Positions 9,993-23,095 are shown, counted from the stretch's first letter. The stretch is 64,000 bases of DNA from Aureimonas altamirensis (GCF_023702225.1 NZ_JAMQCO010000006.1:62001-126000); one strand, 5' to 3'. Program-made: numbers and translations. The notes: generated from the letters alone by a model not told the origin.

Positions 9993-10889
9993 GTGCCACG
10001 CCGCTTTTTCTCGTTCCTGCCGGTGGCTCTCTTGGCGGCCGTGGCCATCCCGGCGGGCAGCCTGCCGGCCGCAGGGCAGGTCATCGCACCCTACAAGGAT
10101 GGGCTCTTCGCCTACCGGGAGGGCACGGCCGGCCTTGCGGGCGGACGCGTCCTGGACGTTCCCTATTCGGCGGATATCGACATCGGCAGGCGCGACCAGA
10201 TCCCCGAACGGCAGGTGCGGCGCGACTATGTGGACCTGTCGCCGACACGCCGGCAGACCGACGAGACCTGGCATACGCAGGCGGGAGCGGTCGAGGTGGC
10301 GCTGGCGGGGGTAAGGCACGATCCCGCCTTTGTCGTGCTCTTCATCCATGGCAAGGGCGGCGACCGCCGGCTCGGCATGAACGACTGGACGTTCGGCGGC
10401 AATTTCAACCGGCTCAAGAATATCGCGCAGCGTTCCGGCGGGCTCTACATGACCATGAGCGCGGGGCTGTTTGCCGAAGCCGACCAGAAGCGGGCGTCCG
10501 GCCTCGTCGCCGAGATCGCATCGCGCTACCCGTCCGCCCGCATTGTCGTGGCCTGCGGATCGATGGGCGGGCGGCTGTGCTGGTCGATCGCGGAAGGACG
10601 CCAGGCGAGCCTCGTATCCGGTCTCGTCCTCCTCGGCGGGCAGAGTTCCACCGGCGACGTCAGGGCGGCGATGAAGGCGCGAGGCGGACGCCCGCTGCCA
10701 ACGCTGATCGCCCATGGCTCGGCCGACAAGGTCTATGATTTCGCCCTGCAGCGCCATGTCGCCGACGAGGTCGCCGCCGCGTTCCCCGGCTATCCGATCC
10801 GCTTCGTCGGATTCGAAACGGGCAGCCACGGCACGCCGATCCGCATGATCGACTGGCGCGATACGCTGAACTGGATTCTCGGACGATAA
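9993..10889 (+). CDS. Secreted alpha/beta-hydrolase-like protein
   Basis: A 298-aa protein with a Sec signal peptide (MPRRFFSFLPVALLAAVAIPAGSLPAAGQ) and an alpha/beta-hydrolase pattern: HGKGG oxyanion-hole-like strand near residue 115, a nucleophile elbow in ACGSMGG near 187, LIAHGSADKVYDF (acid region) near 238, and a C-terminal His in ETGSHGTPIR. The elbow is CGSMG rather than strict GxSxG. It is probably a periplasmic esterase or lipase-like enzyme of unknown substrate. It stands alone on the plus strand, divergent from parE. Function beyond the fold is not assignable. Confidence 0.75.
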   Translation: MPRRFFSFLPVALLAAVAIPAGSLPAAGQVIAPYKDGLFAYREGTAGLAGGRVLDVPYSADIDIGRRDQIPERQVRRDYVDLSPTRRQTDETWHTQAGAVEVALAGVRHDPAFVVLFIHGKGGDRRLGMNDWTFGGNFNRLKNIAQRSGGLYMTMSAGLFAEADQKRASGLVAEIASRYPSARIVVACGSMGGRLCWSIAEGRQASLVSGLVLLGGQSSTGDVRAAMKARGGRPLPTLIAHGSADKVYDFALQRHVADEVAAAFPGYPIRFVGFETGSHGTPIRMIDWRDTLNWILGR

Positions 10890-10897
10890 AGGCACAG

Positions 10898-10925
10898 TTG
10901 CCTTAGCAAACAGTCGGCCTATAGT
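10898..10925 (+). promoter_or_regulatory. Candidate sigma-70-type promoter ahead of the 31-aa ORF
   Basis: TTGCCT (10898-10903) and TATAGT (10920-10925) separated by 16 bp, located right after the secreted hydrolase gene and about 120 bp before the 31-aa ORF. The fit to -35/-10 consensus is good for an alphaproteobacterium. A transcript from here to the terminator at 11178 would be about 250 nt. Confidence 0.45.
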
Positions 10926-11045
10926 GGAGGGTAGCGAAGGAGGCTGCTCGTTCGTGTAGCCACCGCCAGACACAAGCGCGAACACGCGCCCCGCTTCGCC
11001 TTTCAGCGAGCCGGCACCCAAGACCGGCCAGACGGGAGGTGTGTG

Positions 11046-11141
11046 ATGTCTTCGATCATCGATTTCTTTGCCGATGCCAGCCTGCAGTTCTACGCCGGTC
11101 TCGGCGTCGCCGTGCTTCTGAGCGTCTTCGGCGGAGAATGA
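11046..11141 (+). CDS. 31-aa small membrane protein
   Basis: MSSIIDFFADASLQFYAGLG is followed by VAVLLSVFGGE: a tiny protein with one hydrophobic segment (about residues 15-28), probably membrane inserted. Support comes from a strong ribosome binding site (GGGAGGT at 11034-11040, 5 bp before ATG), an upstream promoter-like sequence and an intrinsic terminator starting 2 bp after the stop. It forms its own short transcription unit between the hydrolase and the convergent glnA. I do not recognise a family. It could also be the coding part of a dual-function small RNA. Confidence 0.55.
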   Translation: MSSIIDFFADASLQFYAGLGVAVLLSVFGGE

Positions 11142-11142
11142 G

Positions 11143-11178
11143 AAAGCCCCGGCTGCGCGGGCGCGACCGGGGCTTTTC
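11143..11178. terminator. Intrinsic terminator between the 31-aa ORF and glnA
   Basis: Stem AAGCCCCGG / CCGGGGCTT with a 14-nt GC-rich loop, followed on the plus strand by TTTT. It ends the small-ORF transcript and sits 22 bp from the convergent glnA 3' end, so it may serve both. Confidence 0.8.
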
Positions 11179-11199
11179 CGTCTTTTGGCGGCCTGACGA

Positions 11200-12609
11200 T
11201 CAGACCGAGTAGTACATGTCGAACTCGACCGGGTGCGGCGTCATCTCGAAGCGCAGCACTTCGGCCATCTTGAGCTCGATGAAGGCGTCGATCTGGTCGT
11301 CGTCGAACACGCCGCCGGCCTTCAGGAAGTCGCGGTCGCTGTCGAGGGCTTCGAGCGCTTCACGCAGCGAACGGCAGACCGTCGGAATTTCCTTCAGCTC
11401 TTCCGGCGGCAGATCGTACAGATCCTTGTCCATGGCCGAGCCCGGATGGATCTTGTTCTTGATGCCGTCGAGGCCGGCCATCAGCATGGCCGAGAAGGCC
11501 AGGTACGGGTTCGCCGTCGGATCGGGGAAGCGGACTTCCACGCGCTTGGCCTTCGGCGACTGGCCGAACGGGATACGGCAGGACGCCGAGCGGTTGCGTG
11601 CCGAGTAGGCCAGCAGAACCGGCGCCTCGTAGCCCGGCACCAGACGCTTGAACGAGTTGGTGGACGGGTTGGTGAAGGCGTTCAGCGCCTTGGCATGCTT
11701 GATGATGCCGCCGATGTAGAACAGGGCCGTTTCGGACAGGCCCGCATACTCGTTGCCCGCGAAGGTCGGCTTGCCGCCCTTCCAGATCGACTGGTGGACG
11801 TGCATGCCCGAGCCGTTGTCGCCGAAGATCGGCTTCGGCATGAAGGTGGCCGTCTTGCCGTAGGCGTTGGCGACCTGATGGATCACATACTTGTAGATCT
11901 GCATCTTGTCGGCGTTGCGGACGAGCGTGTCGAACTTGATGCCGAGCTCGTGCTGGGCCGCCGCCACCTCGTGGTGATGCTTCTCGACCGAAACGCCCAT
12001 TTCGGCCATCACGGTGAGCATCTCGGAGCGCATGTCCTGGCAGGAGTCGACCGGGGGCACGGGGAAGTAGCCGCCCTTGACGCGCGGCCGGTGGCCCAGG
12101 TTGCCCGTCTCGTACTCGGTGTCGTCGTTGGAGGGCAGCTCGGTCGAGTCCAGCTTGAAGCCCGTATTGTACGGATCGGCCTTGTAGCGGACGTCGTCGA
12201 AGATGAAGAACTCGGCTTCCGGGCCGAAGAAGGCCGTATCGCCGATGCCGGACTGCTGCAGGTAGGCCTCGGCCTTCTTGGCCGTGCTGCGCGGATCGCG
12301 GTTGTAGGACTCGCCCGAGATCGGGTCGAGGATGTCGCAGTAGATCGACATGGTCGACTGCGCGAAGAAGGGGTCCATGTGGGCCGTCTCGGGATCCGGC
12401 ATCAGGACCATGTCGGACTCGTTGATGGCCTTCCAGCCGCCGATCGAAGAGCCGTCGAACATCGTCCCCTCGGAGAAGAGGTCTTCGTCCACGATGGCGA
12501 TGTCGAGCGTGACGTGCTGCAGCTTGCCCTTCGGGTCGGTGAAGCGCAGGTCGACGAATTTGACGTCGTTATCCTTGATCTGCTTCAAAACATCATTGGC
12601 CGAAGTCAT
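11200..12609 (-). CDS. glnA: Glutamine synthetase type I (GlnA)
   Basis: Condenses glutamate and ammonia to glutamine at the expense of ATP; the central ammonia-assimilation enzyme, active as a cytoplasmic dodecamer. The 469-aa length is that of the GSI-beta class. Motifs include [10 protein letters not shown], the ATP site [16 protein letters not shown] and [20 protein letters not shown] contains the adenylylation tyrosine (about Tyr398). The start [15 protein letters not shown] at 12609 follows AGGAAGGA; an in-frame extension further upstream overlaps glnB and was rejected. It lies 49 bp after glnB, forming the usual glnB-glnA operon, whose partner senses nitrogen status. Confidence 0.97.
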   Translation of the reverse strand: MTSANDVLKQIKDNDVKFVDLRFTDPKGKLQHVTLDIAIVDEDLFSEGTMFDGSSIGGWKAINESDMVLMPDPETAHMDPFFAQSTMSIYCDILDPISGESYNRDPRSTAKKAEAYLQQSGIGDTAFFGPEAEFFIFDDVRYKADPYNTGFKLDSTELPSNDDTEYETGNLGHRPRVKGGYFPVPPVDSCQDMRSEMLTVMAEMGVSVEKHHHEVAAAQHELGIKFDTLVRNADKMQIYKYVIHQVANAYGKTATFMPKPIFGDNGSGMHVHQSIWKGGKPTFAGNEYAGLSETALFYIGGIIKHAKALNAFTNPSTNSFKRLVPGYEAPVLLAYSARNRSASCRIPFGQSPKAKRVEVRFPDPTANPYLAFSAMLMAGLDGIKNKIHPGSAMDKDLYDLPPEELKEIPTVCRSLREALEALDSDRDFLKAGGVFDDDQIDAFIELKMAEVLRFEMTPHPVEFDMYYSV

Positions 12610-12658
12610 TTTAGTCCTTCCTGTTTGGAATGTTCGAATGTTGGACGGGCTCGGGAGC

Positions 12659-13024
<366 letters not shown>

Positions 13025-14626
13025 TCAAGGTTGTCTATCCTGTCGGCTTCCTGAACGCTACAGTACGGAAGGCCGGTTCTGCCCGTAGTTTCACCAATTC
13101 GTTGCAAAAAGAATAGGCAAGGTGCGCAAAAAATGAACCGGGGTGACGCCGATGTTGGCGATTGTAGTTTGCTGACGCCGAAAGAAATGGCGCAAGCAGA
13201 TGAAATGGCTGCCAAATTAGGCGGCGGAAGCTACTCATTGATGCAGCATGCGGCGACCGCCATCGCCGACATGGCCGAGTCGATGGCACCCGACGGGCCT
13301 CTCGCCATACTGGCCGGTCCGGGCAACAATGGCGGCGACGCCGTATTGGCGGCCCACTATCTGCGCGCCCGTGGACGGACCGTGCGGCTGTTCACGCTCG
13401 GCGAGGCGCAAGGCGACGATGCCGGCAAGGCGCGGTCGGAATGGGCGTCGGAGACCGAATCGCCGGAAGCTTTCGTTGCGACCGAATTCAAACTCGTTGT
13501 CGACGGACTTTTCGGAGCGGGGCTCCAGCGCCCATTGACCGGCGCTGCCGCCGAACTGGTCCGTCGTCTCGGCGAGGCGAAGGCGCGGGTCCTGTCCATC
13601 GACCTTCCCAGCGGCGTGTCGGGCGAGACCGGGCAGGTCCTCCGGGTTGCTCCCCGGGCCGAAGCGACGGTGACCTTCTTTCGGCGCAAGCCCGGCCATC
13701 TGCTGCAGCCCGGCGCCGCGTTCTGCGGCCGGGTGACGGTCGCCGATATCGGCATTCCCGCAAGCGTGCTGCAAGAGATCGAACCGCAAACCTTTGCGAA
13801 CCAGCCGGAGCTTTGGCGTCATCGCCTGCTCGAGCCGACCGAGGCGGACCACAAATATGCGCGTGGGCATGCCATCGTCTTTTCAGGCGGGCCCAGCCAT
13901 ACCGGCGCGGCGCGCCTTGCCGCGATAGCCGCCTTGCGCGGCGGGGCAGGGCTGGTGACGGTGTTCGCGCCCGGCGCGGCGATGGCCGTCAACGCCGCGC
14001 ACCTGACGGCCATCATGCTGCGTCGATGCGACGATGCCGGCCAACTTGCGGATCATCTGTCGGATGCCCGCCTGAATGCCTTCGTGCTGGGACCGGGTTT
14101 CGGCCGCGCGGACAAAGCGCGGGCCTATGCGGCCGCGATCCTGGAGGCCGGCCGCGCGCTGGTGCTGGATGCCGATGGCCTGACGGCCTACCGCGACCAC
14201 GCGGCGGACCTGTTCCTGCTGGGCGCTACCAACGACGCCCGTCTCGTGCTGACGCCGCATATGGGCGAGTTCGCACGGCTGTTTCCCGACCTGGCATCGG
14301 AAGCCGAACGCGGAAAGCCGCATATGGCCCGGTTGGCCGCCGCGCGCTCGGGCGCGGTGGTGGTGCTGAAAGGCAGCGATACCGTGATCGCGGCGCCGGA
14401 CGGGCGCGCGGCGATCAACGCGACGGGAACACCGGCCCTGGCCACCGCCGGCACGGGCGACGTGCTGGCCGGGCTCGTCGGCGCGCAACTTGCCAACAAG
14501 GTTCCGCCGTTCGAGGCGGCCTGCATAGCGGTGTGGCTGCATGGCGTCGCCGCGCGCCTGCATGGGCCGGGCCTGATCGCCGAAGACCTGCCGGGGCTCA
14601 TGCCCCGCGCGATCGCCCGGATGCAT

Positions 14627-17542
<2,916 letters not shown>

Positions 17543-17611
17543 CCATATCGGGCATGGGAGGGCGGGTTGAAAGACGTATCGGGCAAAAAGACTTGACGCC
17601 CCATTGTCTAT

Positions 17612-17626
17612 GTTCTTTCTTTGTTC
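17612..17626. promoter_or_regulatory. LexA (SOS) box in the uvrA-ssb divergent region
   Basis: GTTCTTTCTTTGTTC is an exact match to the alphaproteobacterial LexA operator, the direct repeat GTTC-N7-GTTC. It lies 70 bp upstream of the uvrA start and about 305 bp upstream of ssb; a TTGACG -35-like hexamer sits at 17593-17598. Damage-inducible control of uvrA, and probably of ssb, is inferred. Confidence 0.85.
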
Positions 17627-17705
17627 GCGTCAATCGCGCTTCAAACGGGTGTGGATCGCGGCTGAATTCATGGCGCCGGCCGCTTGGAACGGACGGTGCG
17701 ATGGT

Positions 17706-17887
17706 CTAGAGCGTTTCCTGCTCATATGGAATCACCCTGCCGGAGGCGCTTCGGGTTTCCCGAGGGCGAATGTCCGCGGCGTCAGCCGGACTTGCCGTAC
17801 CGCCGGTACGCCCTGCGCCGCCTTCCTGGCGGGCCATCCGGCCCTCGGAGAAACAGAGTGTTTCCATATGAGCAGGAAACGCTCTAG
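17706..17887. repeat. 182-bp palindromic (MITE/RIME-like) intergenic element with perfect 26-bp terminal inverted repeats
   Basis: The left end (17706-17731, starting CTAGAGCGTTTCCTGCTCAT) is repeated exactly inverted at 17862-17887. Inside, GTTTC and CGAGGGC blocks near 17753-17767 pair with GCCCTCGG and GAAAC near 17841-17855, and CGTACC/GGTACG (17796-17810) lies near the centre, so the whole element is an imperfect long palindrome. It contains no ORF of note. It sits between the LexA box and ssb, ending 43 bp before the ssb ATG, so ssb mRNA started upstream would carry a long hairpin. The 17543-17930 interval holds only the LexA region and this element. Confidence 0.85.
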
Positions 17888-17930
17888 CTTCCACCCGTTC
17901 GAATTCATTTTCACAGACTGAGGTATCCCG

Positions 17931-18479
17931 ATGGCAGGCAGCGTCAACAAGGTCATTCTGGTCGGCAATCTGGGCGCCGACCCGGAGGTGCGCCGCCTGA
18001 ATTCCGGCGATGCCGTCGTCAACCTGCGCATCGCCACCTCCGAAACGTGGCGCGACCGCCAGTCCGGCGAGCGGCGCGAGCGCACCGAATGGCATAATGT
18101 GGTGATCTTCAACGAAAACCTCGTCAAGGTCGCAGAGCAGTACCTGAAGAAAGGCGCCAAGGTCTATCTGGAAGGCCAGTTGCAGACCCGCTCCTGGGAA
18201 GACCAGCAGGGCCAGAAGCGCTACACGACCGAGGTTGTGCTGCAGCGTTTCCGCGGCGAGCTGCAGATGCTCGACGGGCGCGGCGAGGGTGGCGGCTCCT
18301 ATGAAGGCGGCGGCGGCGGAGGCGGCGGCTACGAACGTAGCGCCGGCGGGGCAAGCCGTGGCGGCTACGAAGACCGCGGCGGCGGCAGCGGCGGCGGTCG
18401 CGGTGGTTATGACGAGCGCGGTGGTGGCGGCGGTGGCGGTGGCCGCGGCGGCGAGATGGACGACGAGATTCCCTTCTGA
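17931..18479 (+). CDS. ssb: Single-stranded DNA-binding protein (SSB)
   Basis: Homotetrameric ssDNA-binding protein for replication, recombination and repair. The 182-aa product has an N-terminal OB fold ([20 protein letters not shown] to about residue 112), a very Gly-rich linker with runs of up to eight glycines (115-173), and the acidic C-terminal tip DDEIPF that recruits partner proteins. The start ATG at 17931 follows GAGG at 17920-17923. It is the divergent partner of uvrA. A hairpin terminator follows. Confidence 0.97.
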   Translation: MAGSVNKVILVGNLGADPEVRRLNSGDAVVNLRIATSETWRDRQSGERRERTEWHNVVIFNENLVKVAEQYLKKGAKVYLEGQLQTRSWEDQQGQKRYTTEVVLQRFRGELQMLDGRGEGGGSYEGGGGGGGGYERSAGGASRGGYEDRGGGSGGGRGGYDERGGGGGGGGRGGEMDDEIPF

Positions 18480-18507
18480 TCCCCTGCAGGCTGGCGGGTA
18501 TGCGCAC

Positions 18508-18537
18508 GCCCGGCCCTTGCGGCCGGGCTTTGCTTTT
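18508..18537 (+). terminator. Intrinsic terminator after ssb
   Basis: Perfect 8-bp stem GCCCGGCC / GGCCGGGC with loop CTTGC followed by TTTGCTTTT, 29 bp after the ssb stop and just before the 3' end of the convergent marC-family gene. Confidence 0.85.
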
Positions 18538-18554
18538 GCAGGTGGTGGTTGCGG

Positions 18555-19181
18555 TCAGAGTGCGAAGAGCTGGCGCACGCCATCTGCTACGAACTGCACG
18601 GCCAGCGCCGCCAGCAGAACGCCCAGAAGGCGCGTCACGACCGCACGGCCGGTAACGCCCATCAGCTTGTCTACCCGGTCGGCCACGGCCAGGAACAGGA
18701 ACGTCGCGACGCAGACCAGCGCGATCACCAGAACCAGCAGGCTTTGTCCGACGAAGCCCGGAAGATTGCCGGACAACAGGATGACGGCCGAGATCGCTCC
18801 CGGTCCCGCCAGAAGCGGGATGCCGAGCGGAAAAGCCGCGACGTTGGCCGCTTCCTCCGGGTGGGGCACGGCCTCTCCGGCGCTTTTCTCCTTGCGATGC
18901 TGCCGTTTCTCGAACACCAGCTCGAAAGCGATGGTGAACAGGAAGAGGCCGCCTGCGACGCGAAAGGCGCCCAGCGAGACGCCGATCGCTTCGATGATGA
19001 CAAGGCCGAACAGGGCGAATACGGCCAGGATCACGAAGGCGATCAGGCTCGCCTGGAAGGCGATGTGGCGACGCTCCAGCCGCGTGCGGCCCGGCGTCAG
19101 CGTCAGGAAGAGCGGGATGAGCCCAAGCGGATCGATGATGACGATGAGGGTGATGAACCCTGTCAGCAGCATGTCCGCCAT
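18555..19181 (-). CDS. MarC family inner-membrane protein
   Basis: A 208-aa polytopic membrane protein of the MarC/UPF0056 family, function unknown despite the historical multiple-antibiotic-resistance name. About six hydrophobic segments are visible, with the family hallmark LIVIIDPLGLIPLFLTLTPGRT near residue 11 and FPLGIPLLAGPGAISAVILL near 115. The start MADMLLTGF at 19181 matches family length; the frame is open further upstream (ATG near 19281) but that part is not hydrophobic and overlaps the likely promoter region of gyrA. It is divergent from gyrA. Confidence 0.88.
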   Translation of the reverse strand: MADMLLTGFITLIVIIDPLGLIPLFLTLTPGRTRLERRHIAFQASLIAFVILAVFALFGLVIIEAIGVSLGAFRVAGGLFLFTIAFELVFEKRQHRKEKSAGEAVPHPEEAANVAAFPLGIPLLAGPGAISAVILLSGNLPGFVGQSLLVLVIALVCVATFLFLAVADRVDKLMGVTGRAVVTRLLGVLLAALAVQFVADGVRQLFAL

Positions 19182-19412
19182 CGAAAAGCACCCCTGGTCG
19201 AGAATCGCGCCGACAGCGCCGGTGCGATCCTGCACGCTCGGCAGAGCGCGCGCGACAGCCATTGGACGGATTTTTTTCGTCATTGGCCGGCAGTGGTAAT
19301 AAGTTGTTGAAAAAACGTCGGAAATCCCCGCCAGTGCGCGGCCCCGGATTTGCCAATTCGATGCGCCGCAGGCTATAAGCGCGCAAGGTCGAAGTGTAGG
19401 CAAGGAAGCGTC

Positions 19413-22181
19413 TTGGCAGACGATCGTAAGGACAGCCCGCCGGCGGAACGCCCAAGCGGCATCGAGCCCGTATCCATCATTGAGGAGATGCAACGCTCCT
19501 ACCTCGATTACGCGATGAGCGTCATCGTCAGTCGCGCCTTGCCGGATGTGCGGGATGGGCTGAAACCCGTGCACCGCCGGGTGCTTTATGCCATGTCCGA
19601 GATGGGGCTCGTGCACAACCGACCCTACCGCAAGTCGGCGGGCGTCGTCGGCGAGGTGATGGGCAAGTACCATCCGCACGGCGACTCCTCCATCTACGAC
19701 GCGCTGGTCCGCATGGCGCAGGATTTCTCCCTGCGGGCGCCGCTGATCGACGGACAGGGCAATTTCGGCTCCATCGACGGCGATCCACCCGCCGCGATGC
19801 GATACACCGAGTGCCGGCTGGAGAAGCTGTCGGAGGCCCTGCTCGAGGATATCGACAAGGAGACGGTCAACTTCCAGGAGAATTACGACGGGCGCGAGCT
19901 CGAGCCGACGGTTCTCCCGGCGCGTATCCCCAACCTTCTGGTCAACGGCTCGGGCGGCATCGCGGTGGGCATGGCGACCAACGTGCCCCCGCACAACCTG
20001 GGCGAGGTTGTGGACGGCTGTATCGCCATGATCGACAATCCGGCCATAACCCTGCCGGAGCTGATGGAGATCATTCCCGGGCCCGACTTCCCGACCGGCG
20101 CCATCGTGCTCGGCCGCGCCGGCATCCAGTCGGCCTATGCCACCGGGCGCGGTTCCATCCTGATGCGCGGCAAGGTGCATGTGGAGAGCATGCGCGGCGA
20201 GCGCGAAGCCATCGTCATCACCGAGGTGCCCTACCAGGTCAACAAGGCGTCGATGATCGAGAAGATGGCCGACCTAGTCCGCGACAAGCGGATCGAGGGC
20301 ATCTCCGACATACGCGACGAAAGCGACCGCGAAGGCTATCGCGTCGTCATCGAGCTGAAGCGCGATGCCTCGTCCGACGTTGTGCTGAACCAGCTCTATC
20401 GCTTCACTCCGCTCCAGACCTCGTTCGGGGCCAACATCGTGGCGCTGAACGGCGGCAAGCCTGAACAGATGACGCTGGTCGACATGCTGTCGGCCTTCAT
20501 CGCCTTCCGTGAAGAGGTGGTGAACCGACGCACCAAGTTTCTGCTGCGCAAGGCACGCGAACGCGCCCATGTGCTGGTCGGGCTGGCCATCGCCGTCGCC
20601 AATATCGACGAGATCATCAAGCTGATCCGCGAGGCGCCGGACCCTGCCACCGCGCGCGAGCAGCTGATGGGCCGCGACTGGGACGCGCGGGACGTCGAGC
20701 CGCTGATCCGCCTGATCGACGACCCGGTCTACAAGATCACCGAAGCCGGGACGTACCGCCTGTCCGAGGCGCAGGCCCGCGCGATCCTCGATCTGCGCCT
20801 GCAGCGCCTGACGGCGCTCGGGCGTGACGAGATCGGCGACGAGTTGAACAAGCTGGGCGAAGAAATCCGCGACTATCTCGACATTCTCTCCTCGCGCGTG
20901 CGCGTGCGGGAGATCGTCAAGACCGAGCTTGCCGCGGCGCGCGACGAGTTTGCGACGCCCCGGCGCACGGAACTCACCGAAGGCGCCGCCGACCTCGACG
21001 ACGAGGATCTGATCCCCCGGGAAGAGATGGTCGTGACGGTGAGCCATGGCGGCTATATCAAGCGCGTGCCGCTGACGACCTATCGCGCCCAGCGCCGCGG
21101 CGGCAAGGGGCGTTCGGGCATGGCGCTGAAGGGCGACGAGGATTCCGTCACCCGCCTGTTCGTCGCCAACACGCATACACCCGTCCTGTTCTTCTCGTCG
21201 CGCGGCATCGTCTACAAGGAAAAGGTGTGGCGCCTGCCGCTGGCGACGCCGCAATCGCGCGGCAAGGCGCTGGTGAACATGCTGCCGCTGGAAAAGGGCG
21301 AGCGTATCACCTCGATCCTGCCGCTTCCGAACGACGAGGAAGCCGCCGAGGCGCTGAACGTCATGTTCGCCACGACGCGCGGCACGGTGCGCCGCAACAA
21401 GCTGTCCGACTTCGTTCAGGTCAACCGCAACGGCAAGATCGCCATGAAGCTGGACGAAGCCGGCGACGAGATCCTGGCCGTGGCCACCTGCTCGGAAGAT
21501 GACGACGTGCTGCTGACGGCGGCATCGGGGCAGTGCATCCGTTTCCCCACTACCGACGTGCGCGTCTTCGCGGGGCGCAACTCCGTCGGCGTGCGCGGCA
21601 TGTCGCTGGCCGAAGGAGACTGCCTGATCTCCATGGCGATCATGCGCCATGTCGATGCGACGCCGGCCGAACGCGCCACCTATCTGCGCATGCGCCGCGC
21701 CGTCGAGGGAGAGCCGAATGGCGATGTCCCGGCCGACGAAGAGGCCACGGAGGAGGTGGCGCTGACGCAGGAGCGGTATGCCTTCCTGAGCGCGGCGGAA
21801 GAGTTCGTGCTGACGATCAGCGAGTTCGGCTTCGGAAAGCGCTCCTCCTCTTACGACTTCCGCACCATCGGGCGCGGGGGCAAGGGCATCAGGGCGACGG
21901 ACGTATCGCGCATAGGCGACATCGGCGCGCTGGTTGCCGGCTTCCCTGTCGAGGAAAACGACCAGCTTCTGCTGATCTCGGATCGTGGCCAGATGATCCG
22001 CGTGCCCGTCAACGGGATACGCATCGCCAGCCGCGCCACGAAGGGCGTGACGATCTTCAATACCGCCGACGGCGAGCGTGTCGTCTCGGTGGAGCGGATA
22101 CCCGACCAGGGCGGGGAAGTGCCGGAGGTGGACGAAGGAGGCGCCGGCGAGGAGCCGGGCGAGCCGACCGTCGAAAGCTGA
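19413..22181 (+). CDS. gyrA: DNA gyrase subunit A
   Basis: Breakage-reunion subunit of gyrase, introducing negative supercoils with GyrB. The 922-aa product starts at TTG 19413 ([15 protein letters not shown]...), preceded by AAGGAAG; an in-frame ATG at 19350 lacks a ribosome binding site and adds non-conserved residues. Seen: the catalytic tyrosine in AMRYTECRL (Tyr131), the quinolone-determining region [17 protein letters not shown] with Ser92 and Asp96 (E. coli 83 and 87), and C-terminal beta-pinwheel repeats including the GyrA box QRRGGKG. An acidic insert near residue 770 is common in alphaproteobacterial GyrA. A terminator follows. Confidence 0.96.
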   Translation: MADDRKDSPPAERPSGIEPVSIIEEMQRSYLDYAMSVIVSRALPDVRDGLKPVHRRVLYAMSEMGLVHNRPYRKSAGVVGEVMGKYHPHGDSSIYDALVRMAQDFSLRAPLIDGQGNFGSIDGDPPAAMRYTECRLEKLSEALLEDIDKETVNFQENYDGRELEPTVLPARIPNLLVNGSGGIAVGMATNVPPHNLGEVVDGCIAMIDNPAITLPELMEIIPGPDFPTGAIVLGRAGIQSAYATGRGSILMRGKVHVESMRGEREAIVITEVPYQVNKASMIEKMADLVRDKRIEGISDIRDESDREGYRVVIELKRDASSDVVLNQLYRFTPLQTSFGANIVALNGGKPEQMTLVDMLSAFIAFREEVVNRRTKFLLRKARERAHVLVGLAIAVANIDEIIKLIREAPDPATAREQLMGRDWDARDVEPLIRLIDDPVYKITEAGTYRLSEAQARAILDLRLQRLTALGRDEIGDELNKLGEEIRDYLDILSSRVRVREIVKTELAAARDEFATPRRTELTEGAADLDDEDLIPREEMVVTVSHGGYIKRVPLTTYRAQRRGGKGRSGMALKGDEDSVTRLFVANTHTPVLFFSSRGIVYKEKVWRLPLATPQSRGKALVNMLPLEKGERITSILPLPNDEEAAEALNVMFATTRGTVRRNKLSDFVQVNRNGKIAMKLDEAGDEILAVATCSEDDDVLLTAASGQCIRFPTTDVRVFAGRNSVGVRGMSLAEGDCLISMAIMRHVDATPAERATYLRMRRAVEGEPNGDVPADEEATEEVALTQERYAFLSAAEEFVLTISEFGFGKRSSSYDFRTIGRGGKGIRATDVSRIGDIGALVAGFPVEENDQLLLISDRGQMIRVPVNGIRIASRATKGVTIFNTADGERVVSVERIPDQGGEVPEVDEGGAGEEPGEPTVES

Positions 22182-22195
22182 GCTGTCTGAACAGG

Positions 22196-22228
22196 AAAAG
22201 GGGCCGTCCACAGGATCGGCCCCTTTTT
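22196..22228 (+). terminator. Intrinsic terminator after gyrA
   Basis: AAAAGGGGCCG / CGGCCCCTTTTT hairpin with a 10-nt loop, 15 bp after the gyrA stop: a textbook intrinsic terminator, also near the 3' end of the convergent 42-aa ORF. Confidence 0.9.
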
Positions 22229-22267
22229 CGATGCTGCAGGCAGTCCGGCCTGGTCAGGCTGCCCGTA

Positions 22268-22396
22268 TCAGTACATGACGCGGTTCTTGCGGACGGAGGC
22301 CTTTACGCGCGCCTTGTCCGCTTCATTGTGGATGGTGATGGCGGTGGCCGTAAGAAGAGTGACGACCATGGCCATGGACAATGCGAAGATGAGCAT
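22268..22396 (-). CDS. 42-aa small membrane protein
   Basis: Begins MLIFALSMAMVVTLLTATAI and ends with a basic tail (KARVKASVRKNRVMY): one transmembrane helix at residues 2-22 followed by a positively charged cytoplasmic segment. The ATG at 22396 is preceded on the minus strand by GGAGG with 7 nt spacing, a strong ribosome binding site. It lies between the gyrA terminator and coaD, on the opposite strand to both. No family is recognised. The start signal, membrane topology and clean composition support a real gene. Confidence 0.55.
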   Translation of the reverse strand: MLIFALSMAMVVTLLTATAITIHNEADKARVKASVRKNRVMY

Positions 22397-22588
22397 TCCT
22401 AAGCCTCCGAATTTGCGAGGAAAACGTGGTTAACTCCCCGTTGGTTCCACCGCCTTGCGCCGCCTTCCGCGAAACCGCACGCATGTTCCTGTCTGATTGC
22501 AGTTTGGGGCGATTTGCTCGCGAAGGGGTTTCGCGGATATGTCCAATTTTATCGAAACCGCCTTGCCTGCGATGAGGGTTACGAAGCT

Positions 22589-23077
22589 ATGAACGCACCG
22601 CGCCGCGCGCTGTACTCCGGGTCGTTCGACCCGATCACCGACGGCCATCTGGATATCATCCGCCGTGGTCTGCGCCTGTTCGACGAAGTCGTTGTCGCCA
22701 TCGGCGTGCATCCGGGCAAGAAGCCGCTCTTCACCTTCGACGAGCGCGTCGGGATGATCCGTGATGCCCTGGGCGGCGAGGCCGCGGGGCTCAGTGTGAT
22801 CGCCTTCGAGGGGCTTGCCGTCGACGCCGCGCGCGCAAACGGGGCGGCCGTCCTGCTGCGCGGCCTGCGCAGCGGCAGCGACCTCGACTACGAGATGGAG
22901 ATGGCCGGAATGAACGGCGCGATGGCCGCCGACATCGACACCGTGTTCCTGCCGGCTTCACCGCCGGTCAGGCCCATAACCGCCACATTGGTACGCCAGA
23001 TCGCAGGGCTGGGCGGCGACGTGTCGGCCTTCGTGCCGGCCAATGTCGCGGCTGCCCTGAAAGCGAAATTTTCCTGA
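22589..23077 (+). CDS. coaD: Phosphopantetheine adenylyltransferase (CoaD)
   Basis: Penultimate enzyme of coenzyme A synthesis: transfers AMP from ATP to 4'-phosphopantetheine. The 162-aa product begins [20 protein letters not shown]; the nucleotidyltransferase TDGH motif and a later [19 protein letters not shown] block are diagnostic. The ATG at 22589 was chosen over an in-frame ATG at 22514 because the family starts just before YSGSFDP. It opens a same-strand run coaD-ppi-ppi-queA-tgt, conserved in Rhizobiales. Confidence 0.95.
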   Translation: MNAPRRALYSGSFDPITDGHLDIIRRGLRLFDEVVVAIGVHPGKKPLFTFDERVGMIRDALGGEAAGLSVIAFEGLAVDAARANGAAVLLRGLRSGSDLDYEMEMAGMNGAMAADIDTVFLPASPPVRPITATLVRQIAGLGGDVSAFVPANVAAALKAKFS

Positions 23078-23095
23078 AGTTCCGGAGTCTGCCTC

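Noticed and set aside
13080-13132. Sigma-54-like promoter upstream of glnB (minus strand)
   Set aside because: A TTGCA -12 box is present, but the -24 position has CC instead of GG, so the match fails at an invariant dinucleotide.
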